Positions 11,864 through 25,215 of a stretch of DNA of 64,000 bases are shown in pieces. The DNA lies in contig JAJHZJ010000008.1 in assembly GCA_023548195.1 (NCBI GenBank), forward strand, positions 5,666,215 through 5,730,214. Reading direction: 5' to 3'. The notes under the pieces are model-generated. The model had not been told where the DNA came from. It worked only from the letters and a program-made list of their open reading frames with translations, and did no database searches. The translations under genes were made by a program, and so were the position numbers. This stretch comes from Bettongia penicillata ogilbyi. Its lineage: Eukaryota; Chordata; Mammalia; Diprotodontia; Potoroidae. Numbering within the stretch: the first letter of the stretch is position 1; each line of letters starts with the position of its first letter.

Positions 11864-12409
11864 TGTACTGTGGAGCATGTAATAGAAACTCAAATTTCAG
11901 TTGAATTAAATTTAAATTCATTGAATTTCAGCTAATATTAGACTGTACTCCAGTTACAACTATTGCTATAAACTTGGAGCCTCAGGCTCTGAGCCTATCT
12001 AAGTAGAAGATTTATTAGCACAAACCAATTACCAGATGTTCCACTATGAAACACCTCTGGACAATTTCAGGATTGGGATATTTGTGCTTTAGCCTGGGAA
12101 GTTGCATCAAGGATAACACTAAAGCAGCAACCTAAAAGATATGTGGCACTGAAAGTCTTACTAATAGACTTGAGTTTATACTAATCAGTTGTTGAAGCTA
12201 CAAAAGCACTTATCATTGAAGTGAAATGGTGTTTCATTGTCTAAATCATTCATGAAAATCTTAGGGAATAATTTTGAATGACTTTTCCTATGATTTTTTT
12301 ACATCTATTAGAGTCCTGTGACATACTGTATTCATTTTTAAAGCAGTGAACCCTCCAAGCACAGTATATTTTTAGTGGAAGTCATACATGACAAGTAAAG
12401 TGCAATATT

Positions 12410-12560
12410 TTTTATTAAGCATTTATCATGTGTCAGGCATTGTTTAAAGGACTACAGATACGAATTCAAACAAAAAGAAAAATAATCCCTATCTTCAAAG
12501 AATTTACATTCTTACACATAAAAGGAAGACAAGGTGCCCTCAGTAGGGCAAGGTGGAGAA
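12410..12560 (+). mobile_element. SINE/LINE-type dispersed repeat (aagcatttatt family)
   Basis: attaagcatttatcatgtgt then ccctatcttcaaagaattta. Other copies: about 385-560, 10466-10560, 11060-11270, 20810-21010, 21640-21780, 26115-26400, 26880-27000 and 31596-31665. Confidence 0.6.
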
Positions 12561-13119
12561 AGAAGCTCAGAGAATCTGGAATTAAACTGGGAGAGAAGTG
12601 AAGGAGAGAAAGAAAGGATGGGGAGTGGATAGAGGAATGGCTGTGGAAGCAGGAAGGCCTGGGTGCAAGTCCTTCCTTTGTGTGACCATAGTCAAATTGC
12701 TTAACCTTTTATGGCTTAGTTCTTGGATGAGTTGCTGAACTATAGCAGTGGACAAAGTTTTTATCCTCAGGAATCATATGCATAGGTTTTAAGACCTCAT
12801 GAAAGGGGGAAAAACCCAACAAAATGAAATGGAGAAGTTTATTGATTCTAGTTTTCCTTTTAGTTCTACAGGACACAAGTTTTAGAAAAGATTTTCTTGC
12901 TATACATTAAAACATGTTAATGATTTCTTTTTTTATTAATTTTGTGGATATCTTTTGTTTCTGTATCATCCTAATTTACGATTATATACTTTGTACCCCC
13001 CAACAGAGAGGCATTCCATGTAACAAAGAATAGAAAAAATCCAATTTTGTAAAACTAACCAAAATGTAAACTGTCAGAGAGCATGTTGTTAGAAATTAAT
13101 TATCTGAAAAAGAAAATAA

Positions 13120-13620
13120 TTCTGAGATACATAGTTTCTGAGTAAATCAATAATAATTTAATAGTAAGGGTTAACAGGTTACCATTAAGTCTGGTCAGTT
13201 AGTGACAAAGGAGTGATTTACAGAGCTTATTCTTGTAACAAAAAGGGAGGAATTTAAAAAAATTTACAACAATCTTAGGAAACTTTTTTTTTAAACATTT
13301 GAGGACTTGGAAGCTACGGTAAGGAAATTAGTCACAACCAAGAAAGGTAAAAATAAAACCGAAGTCCCACACAGTCACACAAGAGGCAAGGGCGGAACCT
13401 TCAAGGACCTGGTGGAGATCACTTTGTTGGTGACATTTATACTGGGAAAAGAGGTGGTCAATGGAAGGAACCTGGAAGAGGGGGGGACATTTGGAGAGGC
13501 TATTCAGAGCAGAGAGCCATTCCATTACTGAGAAGCGCTGGTAGGGCTTTAAGAACCCTCACTCTTAGATCGGAACGTAATCTTCAAAAGCCCTAGAGAA
13601 CTAACTTGGGAACTCTCTTA
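13120..13620 (-). mobile_element. Diverged LTR-like segment, family of 23414
   Basis: gatacatagtttctgagtaa and aacaggtta resemble the LTR end at 23430 and 50311; right boundary uncertain. Confidence 0.3.
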
Positions 13621-13639
13621 TTAGAGAAACATTGCTTTG

Positions 13640-14000
13640 GTGTTAACATAGGATTATGAAACACTTAGGAATGATTTGAGTTTTTCTTGGATTAATTTTT
13701 ATCCTAAACAGAATCCAGATATACAAAATACTGGAAACTATGTCATTGTTTGATCTATAGGCATATGTTTTTATCTTTCCAATATTTTTGCTACCACATA
13801 AAAATGCTGCTGTGAATATTTTGGTCAATATGGGACTTTCCGTCTTTAACTTCTTTGCCTAGATGTGAGATCTGTGGGCTAGTAATCACTGAAAAAAAAA
13901 AGTATAATTCCAGAGTGCTTTTTAGAATGGTTTGAGCAGTTCATATCCCCACCAAAAGTGTACTCACATGCCCATCTTTCCCAAGTAATGAAGTAAGTTT
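13640..14000 (-). mobile_element. L1 3' end, antisense, old
   Basis: aaaaatgctgctgtgaatattttggtcaatatggga and the flanking text match the antisense L1 ORF2 3' region, strongly diverged. Confidence 0.65.
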
Positions 14001-14168
14001 TTTAAGAAAAAGGAATATCACAAAATTGTTCTAAAATTGATATTTACTGGTATCTTCTGCTTTTTACTATCACCAACATTTTGCACGTATCTTTTTCATT
14101 GTTACAAAAGAAAAGAGAAAAAAGTCAGAAAAAACTGATTAATATCTTGAAGAGTCTGACTATATGTA

Positions 14169-14634
14169 TGTTAGGTGGCATGGATCCAGTATGATCCAAG
14201 TTCCCAGGATCTATGGCCATAAACAATCTCATTGTGCCTGTACATCATTATATATAACCATAAATGATGTAAGCATTGGAGCTTAATAGCACACCCCGCC
14301 TGCTCTATGCTAAGTCACCATGATATAGCCAAGGTTAATGTAAACTTATGAGCCTACTGCTGGCATGATGCCTTCTTTGGTCAGTTATATAAATCATATG
14401 AGCTCTGGTTAGTAAGTGGAATGTGAAAGCAGAAAGCTGTACTTGTCTCAACCTGCCGCCATCAAGAAGAATAGTTAGGGGGATGCTGTAGGAGCAGATG
14501 CCCCCACTCTGTCCCATTGGGCTGCTGCAAAAAGAATAAAGTAAATTAACCCCTTATCATCTCTCCCTTGCTGACTTCCTGTCTGGATCCAGCGTGAAGC
14601 TGCTATTGGCTGGAGCTGAGGTGCTCCTGTTACA
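14169..14634 (+). mobile_element. Solo LTR of an endogenous retrovirus
   Basis: Begins TGTTAGG and ends CTGTTACA. Order fits an LTR: TATA-like ttatataaat near 14385, AATAAA at 14535-14540, then about 95 bp of U5-like sequence. No primer-binding site follows, so it is solo. A diverged second copy lies at 5575-5982. No clean target-site duplication. Confidence 0.65.
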
Positions 14635-14829
14635 ATAGTCAGTGTTCCACACCTGTGGACCGCCCATCTCTGAAAAGAAATAAGGGAATATCATACAATG
14701 TTGAGAGCTACAAGGGACTTTGAAGATAATTTCGTTTAAACTCTCATTTTACACATCCTGTGACTCTATGACCAAGCTTTTGATTCCAAATTCAGTATTG
14801 TGTTAACTATACACTGTGCTTTATCTGAA

Positions 14830-15480
14830 CCATTCTTTCTGGTTTTCAAGATCCTCCAAGGTCATATCCACATTCTACCCAGCCAACTTTACTTCCTTCT
14901 ACTCTGGGGAGTTTAAACCTGAGGTCTGGAAGCTTGTTTTTTTTAACGACTATATTTCGATATAATTGGTTTCCTTTGTAATCCTTTGTGTTTTATATAT
15001 TTAGAAGCATTCTTCTGAGAAAGAGTCTCTAGGCTTCCCAGACTGATGAAGGAGTTCGTGACACAAGAAAACTCCACTACCTAACGTACATGCGCCATTC
15101 TAATCAGTAAACAGTGAATTTACTGTGCTAGCATATGTGGCAGCCCCGTCCTTATCCAAAATGCTGTTTTCTCCCCTTCACCTAATCAAATCCAACCCAA
15201 CTTAAGTTGTAATGCCTAGGGAAGCTTCCCTTGGTCACTCTGTCCTTTATCTTCCCTTGTTCTGAACTCTGACAGTGCTTATTACCTGGGCTATGGGGAA
15301 ATCTAGGCCACAGAATTGAGCAAGTAATTGTGTTTTATCTCATATTGTTTCCTGCTGCTTCCTCCTGATCTCATTATAAATTCCATGATGGCGGAGAGCT
15401 TGCTTTCATGCTTCAGTATTTTTTACAAAGATGTCTAGTACATAATAAATAAATATCTGGTCATTACTTTCATTAAAATC
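14830..15480 (+). mobile_element. L2 3' fragments split by a hAT relic
   Basis: tcaagatcctccaaggtcat at 14850 and agggaagcttcccttggtca at 15220 are L2 3' text; a minus-strand hAT relic (14935-15075) lies between. Confidence 0.45.
14935..15075 (-). mobile_element. hAT-like relic, reverse copy of the repeat at 62756
   Basis: The reverse complement reads gaagcctagagactctttct, ttacaaaggaaaccaattat; it aligns with 62756-62890 in opposite orientation. Confidence 0.5.
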
Positions 15481-16049
15481 CCTCTTGTCTACCATTGACT
15501 GATAGACATCTTCCTTTGGTTTTTTATTGGGATACGCAGTATACTGGTAAATGTTCAATCACTAGGTCTCAAGGTGGGAAAGTGTGTTGTCAAACTTTGG
15601 AGTTTCGTCTATATTAGGTTTTCTCTGTCACTTTCTTAAGTCTAGACAATCAAAACAGTAAGGCAAGTTCTGATTTGTAGCTTTCACTGATTTTCAAGGT
15701 GTAAATGCTGACAAAATTTAACAATCTTGAGAGTGGATAAGTAGCAGCTCATGTGGAACACACTTAGTGGTGTGAGATTGTGGGAGGAGGGAGAGCCGGG
15801 GGGGTAAGGACCCATCACTCATGCTTGGTAGTTGAACAAGCTATAAGAGAAAACAGTGTGACCATTTGGAAACATACGCCCTCTTTACTAGAACTTTGAA
15901 CCTGATGATGGTCAGTCAGTGTTTTATCATTAAGAGGCTGGGTGCTGTCCAGGTCCCTTCTTCCTCTGGCTGTTTGCCTTCTGATTCAGGTAACTCTGAG
16001 ATAACTGTTAAAGATAACTTCGGTCAGATGCTAGGTGGCACAAAGACAT

Positions 16050-16285
16050 CTAGGCAGTGCTATGGATAGAATGATAGGCCTAGAGTCAGAAAGACCTGAG
16101 TTCAAATTAGGCTCCAGATACTTAGTAGTTGTGTGACCCTGGGCATGTCGCTTAACCCTATTTGCCTCATTTTCTTCAGTTGTAAAATGGGCTATAGAAG
16201 GAAATGGCAAACCATACTCTAGTACCTTTGCCAAGAAAACCCCAAATGGGGTTACAAAGAATTGGACATGACTGAATAATAATGT
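16050..16285 (+). mobile_element. SINE with RTE tail
   Basis: gctatggatagaatgatagg, acctttgccaagaaaacccc, gaattggacatgactgaata. Confidence 0.85.
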
Positions 16286-16734
16286 CAGGTAGCTTTGCTA
16301 CTTACTGACTCTTGTATAATTGTAGAAGAGCTCTAGTTCTTTGTTTCTGACCTTGAGGGATCATAGGATTGTAGATTTTAAGGTAGGAAGGAGGTAACTT
16401 AAAGGTCACCCAATCCAACATTCTCATTTTGCAGCTAAGAAAATGAGATCCTGAAAGGTTAGGTGATTTGTCTAGTCTCAGGAAGTAAAGCGTCTGAGGC
16501 AGGATTTTCACTCGGACCTTCTGGACAACATTTGAACATTTATTACCATGAGGTCTTATGAAGATTCTTATCATCATCTGTGGAAGTGTATAGAAATACA
16601 AGTGGTGTCTACATACTCTTTCCTAGACCATTCATCTCACGTGCATTTTGGGGTTTTGTTTTAGATTTAAAGCCAGTCTTTGGTTTCAGGGCAAGGATTG
16701 CTGTCCCTTAAAGGGATGGGGCAAATTTATAGAT

Positions 16735-16987
16735 GAAAGCTTGATGGTGCAGTGGATAGAGTGCTGGGTGTAAAATCAGGAAGACCATCAGATATGGCTT
16801 CAGTTTGTGACCTTGGTCAAGTCACTTAACTGCTGTTTGCCTTGTTTTCCTCAACTGTAAAATGAGGATGACAGTACCAATGTCACAGGGCTGTTGTCAG
16901 GTTCCAATGAAGTATATTTGTAAAGTTCTTAACATAGTATCTGGCACATAGTAGTGTTGTATAAATGGTTAATCCCTTCCCTTCCCC
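16735..16987 (+). mobile_element. SINE with MIR-type 3' end
   Basis: gtgcagtggatagagtgctg, then tctggcacatagtagtgttg and atcccttcccttcccc in place of the RTE tail. Confidence 0.8.
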
Positions 16988-17519
16988 TAATCCAAAGATT
17001 AGGGGTTATCAACATAGCCCAGAGGACAGAGAGAGGCAGTGTTTCATAGTGGTTATGGTTGGAAGGACTTGGATGGTTCCAATCCTGGTTCAGACTACTT
17101 AACAGATGTATGAATGTGGTCAGATTATTTAACCTTATTGTGCTCCATTTTACTTATTTGTAAAAAGAGGAGTCTAGGCTAGAATGACCTCTAAGGGCAC
17201 TTGTTATCTCATGAACCCTCTTGGGAGAAAATTTCATGTTCTACTTTTGTTGACAGAACAGGTCAGTCCAAAGATCTTGAACTAAGCCGACCCAGGGGGT
17301 GATGCAGGAGTCATAAGGAGTTGTAAGCAGTGGGTCAAGGACAGGGGGAGGTAAACAGCAATAAGCATTGGCAAAACAGTGGTCTCATGTAGTATCTCTG
17401 CCCAAGAGAGTGGTCTTTTGAAGCAGCTGTGTGCTTAATTTTTTTATATGCTGAAAACCCCAAATAAAATGAGCAGCTTCACATAGAAAACAGACCAGAG
17501 AAAAAGAGATTACACTTGC

Positions 17520-18370
17520 AGTTGTGAATCTGCTTTTTTCTCCCGTCACATTTTTAACAAATTTAACACCCCATTTTCACAACTGTCTTACTTGTCTGTG
17601 TTTCCTGTTGGCCTTCCCTCCATTCTCTTCTGTGCATTTTAAAAAATGCCTCTTTGCCCCTCCTTTTTACTTTCCCCCCATTTCTATAACCACCATTACC
17701 TGTTTTCCTACATGCCCCCCATGCCCCTACCCCCTTACAATTTGAAAGACAAACAACATTCTTGCATCAAGATACCTAGTCAAGCAAAACAAATTCTCAC
17801 ATTAACCGTGTTTCAAAATGTGCCTCATTTTGCACCTTGAGTTCATCACCTTACTGTCAAAAAGTTGGAAGTATTATTTCATTATTGGTCTTCTTGAGTC
17901 ACAATTGGCCAAAGTCCATAAGTCTTTCAAAGTCCTTTGCCTTTATAATGTTGTTATTGTATAAATTGACTTCCTGGTTCTGCTTACTTCACTATGAATC
18001 AGTTGTTATAGATCTTTTCAGGTTTTTCTGAAACCATCCCTTTTTGTCATTTTTTTGAGGGTAGTTGGGGTTAAATGACCTGGCCAGGGTCACACAGCTA
18101 GTAAATGTCTGAGGCTTTGAAGTTAGGTTTTTCTGACTTAAAGGCTCTATTCTGTTTGCCATCTAGCTGGGCCACTTTTTCTCATGTCTTACAGCACAAT
18201 AATGTTCCTTTATGTTCATATACTTTCATTCGTTTAGCCTTTTCCTAACTGATGGGAACTTGTGTACTTTCTAGTTCTTTGTCATCATGAAAAAAGAGCT
18301 GTTACAAATGTTTTTTCTACATACACACCCCTTTACTCTTTGATCTCTTTGGGGCACTAGCAGAATCATG
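17520..18370 (-). mobile_element. L1 3' end, antisense, interrupted by a SINE
   Basis: L1 text at 17520-18045 (gcttacttcact..gaatcagttgt) resumes at 18185 (tcttacagcacaataatgtt) after a SINE fragment at 18050-18182. Confidence 0.7.
18050..18182 (-). mobile_element. SINE 5' fragment inside L1
   Basis: ccagggtcacacagctagta to gccatctagctgggcc. Confidence 0.75.
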
Positions 18371-18869
18371 TAGTGGTCACATAGCAATCATGTCTCCTTC
18401 TTACTCAGTTGTGTTGGACCTAGGCAGCCAGGACAGCTCTAGGGAGTCAGGCCAGGTGTTACATTGATACTGGCATTTAAAAAAAAAAATCACTGAATCT
18501 CTATTATTAGTAACAGCTCATGTGAAACCTTTTATTTTTCATGGTCCTTTTACATCTGTTGTCCTCATTACCATGTGAGGGTAGTTAAGATAGGAACTGG
18601 AACTATGATTGAATTCATCTAGGGACCCCTGGAAAAGGACATTTCCTGTACCAATATAGCTTAGAACTTCCCTATAATGTGTAGTCTTACAAAGAAACTT
18701 CTACAGCACTGAGAAGTGGCTTGAACTTGGGTCTTTCTAGCTCCAAGGCCAGCTCTTGATTTGATATACTGTGTTGCCTCCCTGTTAGAATAGGCTAGGT
18801 TGTTCCACTTTTACTGATGAGGAAACTAACTTAAAGAGTTTGTGACTTGCTCAGATCACATCTAGGGGG

Positions 18870-19090
18870 GCAGCTCATTAGTTCAGTGGATAGAGTGCTC
18901 CTCTTTGTGAGTTCAAAGCCAGCCTCAGACACTTACTAGCCATGTGACCCAGGGCAAGTCACTTAACTCTGTTTACCTCAGTTTTCTTATCTGCAAACTG
19001 AGCTGGAGAAGGAAGTGGCAAATCACTCCAGTGTCCCTGCCAAGAAAACCCCAAATTCACAAAGAATTGGGCACAATTAAAACCGACATC
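18870..19090 (+). mobile_element. SINE with RTE tail
   Basis: gttcagtggatagagtgctc, gagctggagaaggaagtggc, gaattgggcacaattaaaac. Confidence 0.85.
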
Positions 19091-22000
19091 TAAAGTCCAG
19101 GTTTCCTGACTCACATTTCACTTCTCTTTCCTCTTCCACCTATTGTGTGTAGCTTGGAGAAGAGGAGCATTATGAAAGATGTAAGTTTGTTGCAGTAAGT
19201 TCATCATTTAATTCCACCCCCTTCATTTATATAAGAGGGAATTAAAACTCACAGACATCCGGTGACTTGTCCAAGATTACCCAAGTGGAAGCGCCAGGAG
19301 ACAATTTCTGTTCTTGAGATACTGTATAATTTCTAAAAAATTTCTGTGGCTTTGTCCTGCTTTTAAAGTGGTGCTCCAGTAAATCCTTTATTTTTTTTTT
19401 TCTGCTCTTCTGACTATGGTTGGTCACTGCTTCAAGTAGCCACCTCTTTGGTGACCTGCTGTATCCAAGCAACTCTTGTAGCATTCATGGATAAAATGAA
19501 ATTGGGGACTGCGAAGGATTGTCTTTGTGTTCGTTAATCTGTCCTACTTTTCTCTTGTATGGTGCTGGAGAATCAAGTGGTGGCTATAAACATTTATGGT
19601 ATTGTTGCCTGTTTTTTATTTGATTTCATTATATAGTCGAGGACCTTAGAATCCAATCTAATAAGATCAGTTACTGATTACCTCCATGGTATCAGCCGTT
19701 GTCCATGGTTGTGTCATATATCAGAATGCTGAACTTGGATTTGAGGAAACCTGGATTCTATTCCACCTCAGACTGATAGTATAACCCTGGGCAAAGCATC
19801 CAACCACTCTAGGCTTTCCTCATCTATAAATGAGGGAGTTGGACTTCACGACTGCTAACGTCTCTTCAGGTCTAAATTTATGACCATGTGATGATCCCAC
19901 AATCCATTAGGAATTCTTGTGCTACTCAGTTGCTACTGAAACTTTCTTCTTGTAATTGGTATATTATCCTCTTACTAAAATGAATGCCCTGAGGAAATTG
20001 AGGGGATTGAGGAGATTAGGACGGCAAGTGTTTAATTATAAGAACCTTGGGAACCACACTGAAACTAGCTTAGCTTCTATTCAGTTATGGGTCTAGTCCA
20101 ATTTTTTGTTTTCTGAGAAAACTTTATTCAATTGTGGGAATTGGGAGAAAACTTTATTGCATTGTTTGAACATAGCCCTGTGTGGCTGGGAAACTGGACC
20201 ACCTCTCCCTAACGACTAGAGACCCTTAGCCAAGGACCTAGGTTATGCTGACCAGAAACTCAGTCATATCCAAGGTTGGTACAAGGTACAAGGAGTTTTC
20301 TCACAGTTGTACATTTCAAGCAGCTTTTGTGTCTTATCTGAAAACTGGCCCCATGCTGATCAGTTAGCTTTTGTTTCCATGTTCCATATTCCAGATACTT
20401 GGGAGGGTGGGGCACCTCCTTTTCTGAATTCAGGGAATTACACTTGTTTGCTCTTCCCCTTCCAACTTGGAGAGTCCCTAATCTTTCCTCCAGTTAGAAA
20501 GCAGATTACCTAATGTATGGTTTCCTTTTATTTGGTTAATTATTTTTGATGTCTGTCTTCCCCTGTATTTGGAGTCCAGGCTTAAGCTAGAGGTTCTGTT
20601 CCGCTTTGTTAAGCGGTTGCCCTGCATTGCTTAATAAATCAATATGCTTAGATGATCCAACCTTTGTTTTCCCAGTCATTTCATATTTTGCCAGCTCCAG
20701 CTCCTTGAGGGTGGGAATCACATCATAACTAAATTTGTGTCTCCCCAGGGGTGGTGTGCGTCCAGTGAATGCTGAATTCATTTAGCCAAATTTATACTCT
20801 GGGGAAATAAAGGCAAAAAACCAAAACATTCCCTGCCCTCAAAGGCTTTTACATCCCACTGGGGACATTGAAGTGTGAAAGTAAGTGCAGACAAAGTAAT
20901 TTCAAGAGGGAGAAAGAGTGCTAATATATCAAAAAAGGCTCTATATAAGAGATGGGATTTGAGTTATTCTAAAGGAAGCTAGGGACATTAATAAGTGTTT
21001 GATGATATGATCTGATTTTGTTTTTAGTTTCTGTAACTATTCATTGTATGGGAAGTGAATGGCTCTCCAAGAAGATGGAGGTAGAGATCAATATTTGATT
21101 TTCTGGATCCTGTAATTTAAAAATACAGGAATAACAATGGAGTTTGGTCCAAGGGACAGAAGCGGTCTAATGGAAGCTGGAAAGAATGCATTTTCCTGGA
21201 CTCTGGTTTATCTGATTAAAAGGACTTTTAACTGAAAGGGAGAAGGAAGGAGAAAAATGCCCACATCCAGCTGCTCAACCAGATACCATAGATGGCAACA
21301 ACTATGAAACAGAAGAGTAGGAGATATGCTTAGTCATCTATTGGTAATAGTGATGGAGGACAGGGGCAGAATGGATGGGAATGGGCATTTATGTACCAAG
21401 GCATGGACTGTCAATAATAAAGTGAACTCATAAGTATATCTGAGGCTTGGATGGATCAGATTTCTAACTTGGACACAGCAATGGAGGGTTATACCTTTTT
21501 CAAGAGGGATGGATCAGATAAATGGAAAGACAGGGTCACAACATAATCAACCCAGGAAGTTAATAGGATCTTAGATTGCTTTGACATTCATTGTGTCCGG
21601 AATGAAGAAGATTTTGCTCACTGGACTTTGTATTTGTCATTCCCAGCCAGTCAAACAGCATTTATAATACGTGCTTTCTGTGGCACTTCTGGGAATGCAA
21701 ATATAGGCAGAAAAAATGAAAATCACTGCCCTCAAGGAGTTTATATTCAAATGAAAGAAGCCAAAAGAAGGGGGGCATACCCTCTTAAAGCCTGGAGGAA
21801 AATAAAGCTGTGGCAGGCATGGGCTACCCTCCCTCAATGGGGGTCTGTGGAGGAGCCATCCAATCAAAAGGAGAGGCTAGGGTGTATTTGGAGCATTTAC
21901 ACTAAAAGCAGCAAACTCTACAAATCAGGGTTTGATTTATCATTTTGTTGTCTGGATGTATGAAAGTGATGGAAAAAATGTTAATGATAATGCAGGTTAT

Positions 22001-22199
22001 TAAAAATGTGTTGCATATTTTTCCCCCTAGAGAATTGGTTGTTAACCTTTTGCCAGCACAGCCCTCGAATCCTATGTGTGGATTGCAAGGATGGAGAAAG
22101 GCTTCTGGGGCATAGGAGAAAAAGTTCAGGAAGAGTTTTTCATTGCTGAGGTCTGCTTTTTAAGCAGTATGCTAACAAGGCAGAGTGCATCCAGGATGC

Positions 22200-22450
22200 C
22201 AAGGACTAGGGTTGGGAAGCAATCCCAGTTTTCTTGACCATGCTGAAGGAGGAGCAGTTGAAAGAACTCAAGTTGTTTAGCCTGAGAAGAAAAGATCTGA
22301 GGGGTGGCAGTCACAAAAACAGTCTTCACATGTTTGAAGAGCTCTCATGTGGGAGTATGAATCCTTGGCGGTCTGAACTAGTTCCAGTTTGTGTAAGTTG
22401 CTTGTTCAGAGGCAATCTCAGCTCAACAGAAGAAAAAAATTCTTAGCAGT
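22200..22450 (+). mobile_element. CR1/L3 LINE 3' fragment
   Basis: agttgtttagcctgagaaga, aaagatctgaggggtggcag and the following text match the same family as 34140. Confidence 0.55.
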
Positions 22451-22533
22451 GAGTATTGTCTAAAAAGAGAACAGGCTGGGTTTGGGGGGTGGATAAGGGT
22501 GGAGAAGAACACTCTTTCCAGCACTAAGGCACT

Positions 22534-22830
22534 CTATTGTCACTAGGTTAAAATCCAACAATAAACTTCCCTTTACCATCTGATTCCAACCTGTTTCCAT
22601 GCTGATTTTCCATCCCTACTCCTCATGCTTGCTAAGTTACAATCAAACTCTCCTTTTTCCTATTCTCTGTATGACATTCTGTGTTATCCCACTTCCCTTG
22701 TCTTTACATAAGTCATCCTTCATGCATCAAATTCTTTCTCTCTATCTCTGCCTCTTGGAATCTCAAACTCCCTTCAAGGCTTAGGTCTGGAGCCATTCTA
22801 ATCCCCTCCCTCCCAATTATTTTGCTCTCC
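22534..22830 (+). mobile_element. L2 3' fragment
   Basis: tttaccatctgattccaacc, ttccctattct-type text and aatctcaaactcccttcaag are typical of L2 3' UTRs. Confidence 0.6.
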
Positions 22831-22857
22831 CCCACAATTACTTTAAAATTAATTCAG

Positions 22858-22905
22858 TACACACACACACACAACACACACTGTGTGTGTATATACATCT
22901 ATATC
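22858..22905. repeat. (CA)n / (TG)n short tract
   Basis: acacacacacacacaacaca followed by ctgtgtgtgtat; can pair with itself. Confidence 0.85.
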
Positions 22906-23413
22906 TATGTAGAGAGAACCCACCTAAGACCCACTTAAGTCCCTCATCACATGAAGAAGACCAAAACCCCAGACTAGCCAATCAAGAGGACTATTTGAGC
23001 CCTTCTAGACTGACTTATTAATAACCCTTTGCAGTGCTATCTGAGTGAACCCCAAATTTTCTTGCTGTATCAGCAATCACAAACCAGACTAAGTTTGCAG
23101 ATGTCCAAAGTCAGCGACATTTCTTACTTTATGGAAACTATAATTTAGGCTAACAGAAGGGCAGATGTCTTGAGTTGGGTCACTTCCTTGCTTATTTGGA
23201 AGTGTAATCTTTGCTGACAGAAGGCCAGACATCCCAAGTCAAGGGCTCTTCCTTGCTTCATGGCCTTATAACTCCTAAGTGAACTCAGTTCTGACTGCAG
23301 CTCCCATGCATGTGCCTGCTGCTTTGAGGGAAATAAACATGCATACAGCCTAATTCTGTCTTTCTTAGACTGAACTCTGGAGGTTGACTTTGTGTATGTG
23401 TGTGTACAGATAT

Positions 23414-23828
23414 TGTGATGTCTGAAAAGTTCAAGAGACATAGTTTCTGGGTAATTAATCATTTTATTAACAATGCTAGCATGTTATTAATAAAAGAGGT
23501 CAGTGGCACTCTCAAATGCCAAATACCCTCACGGTGGTGGGCTCATAACTTATATGCCCTTGGAAAAGTGGGTGTTCCTGAGAGTGGCTATCAACTCTAA
23601 TTGGTTAACAATTAATGAGAAAGTAAATATTGAGATATGGGCTCCTTCAAATAAGGGTCTTGGGGTTATGTGACTTGGATCACCCAAGTCTTGGTCAAAG
23701 AGACGTATCAATGTACATATCAAAGAAGAATTCTCTTCTACCCTAGACCTGTATGAACAAACCCAATGAATAGGAATTTACTAATTCTCTCAGCCTAATT
23801 GGGAAGGTTTTTTTCAAGATTTCTTACA
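23414..23828 (-). mobile_element. Solo LTR, same family as 50293
   Basis: On the minus strand: TGTAAGAAATC...GACATCACA, with AATAAA at + 23463-23468 about 50 bp from the end. Shares ttcaagagacatagtttctg with the 50293 LTR. No primer-binding site, no clear duplication. Confidence 0.6.
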
Positions 23829-23904
23829 ATCGTTCATTTCTGGATAAGGAAATGGAAGACCCTTTAATCCTAATTCAATAATTTGTTATTAAGAAATTAT
23901 CATT

Positions 23905-23995
23905 TCAAAATATATGTACATATATACACACATACATATACGCACACATATATATACATACATATATATATACACACACACACATATGCATAAGC
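23905..23995. repeat. TATA/CACA-rich microsatellite
   Basis: Alternating tatatac and cacaca units. Confidence 0.85.
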
Positions 23996-24619
23996 ATTTT
24001 TTTTATCTGGGTATATGTTGCCATCTCCCTAGCAGAACATAGAGCAGTTCTACTTTTGTCTTTGATTTCTTAATACATAGATAGCATAGTTAATGAATGG
24101 AGTTGAATTCAAATCAAGGCTAGATGTGATGTATATTTTAGACAGAATTAATGATTTGGGTAAGGGCTGAACCAGATGATCTTCAAGGTCTCTTTCAACA
24201 CTGAGAATCTGTTAGTCAATGGATTTGGTCTGATGGTGCAGATTAAGCTGAGGATCTCTTTAAAGGTCTCTGCAAGTTATTAATGATACTGTAGAATACC
24301 TACCAACAAGACTCCTTCTAGGGTCATGTGCTTCTTTTGCACACAGTCCAGTCATCCTGTGAATTGAAGATGTATTAGCTTTGACAATAGCGTGCCTTGG
24401 CAAATTGGGCAGACAGCACATTCTCTTAAAGATCCTCTGAAAAGATTATAAACTTTTTACACATACAGAGCTAAGCTTTGACTTATCCTAGCTGTTCTCT
24501 GTACTTCTTCTAGCCCTATATGCTCTATGTTTGGTGGACAGGACAGAAAATAAACGATTTTCATCCTCAACCACTGCCACCACCATATCTTAGGTACCTC
24601 TACACCTGTATATGTTCAT

Positions 24620-25215
24620 TTGAAATTTTTTCTGTTAAAGATGGGTTCAACCTATCAGATTGTTTAAAATGATCCATGCCCTTCAACTGGGGAATGGCTA
24701 AACAAGTTGTGGTATGTGACTGTGATTGAATACTCCTGTGATTTAGAAAAAACATGGAAAGGCTTAGACCTATGAAGGAAGATTCTATCCACCATTGGAG
24801 AAAAAACTGGGAAATAGAAATATGCATAAGATGGTCATATATGCATGTATGTTGTATATGTGCACACATGGGCATATATGTTTATAGTCATGTGTATACA
24901 TATGTGATATATTGTATGTATCATATATGTATGTATGTATATATTTGCATTTAATTATAGCCTTCTGGGGAGAAAAAATTTTTAAAATTAAAAATGTACA
25001 GCAGAGAACAAAAGAAAACCTAGCAGGAAGTACAGAAAAGATGGATGGCTTTGAAAACAAAGTATAGTATTTGTTACGTAGGTTTTGTCGAAATAGAAAA
25101 TTTATTATTTTTATATTGAATCCTCGTGTTCTGCTATACACATGGAAATGTTTCTTTCTTTTCTTGCTTTGTAAATAAGTTTAGAATGAGTAAAAAATTT
25201 TAAAAAAAGATAGAT
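24620..25215 (+). mobile_element. L1 3' end, sense, with microsatellite expansion
   Basis: cttcaactggggaatggcta and acaagttgtggtat match L1 ORF2 on the sense strand. The 3' part is interrupted by an (ATGT/TATG)-rich stretch and ends in an A-rich tail near 25210. Confidence 0.65.
24830..24950. repeat. TATG/TGTA-rich microsatellite
   Basis: Imperfect atatgtatgt units inside the L1 3' UTR at 24620. Confidence 0.8.
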
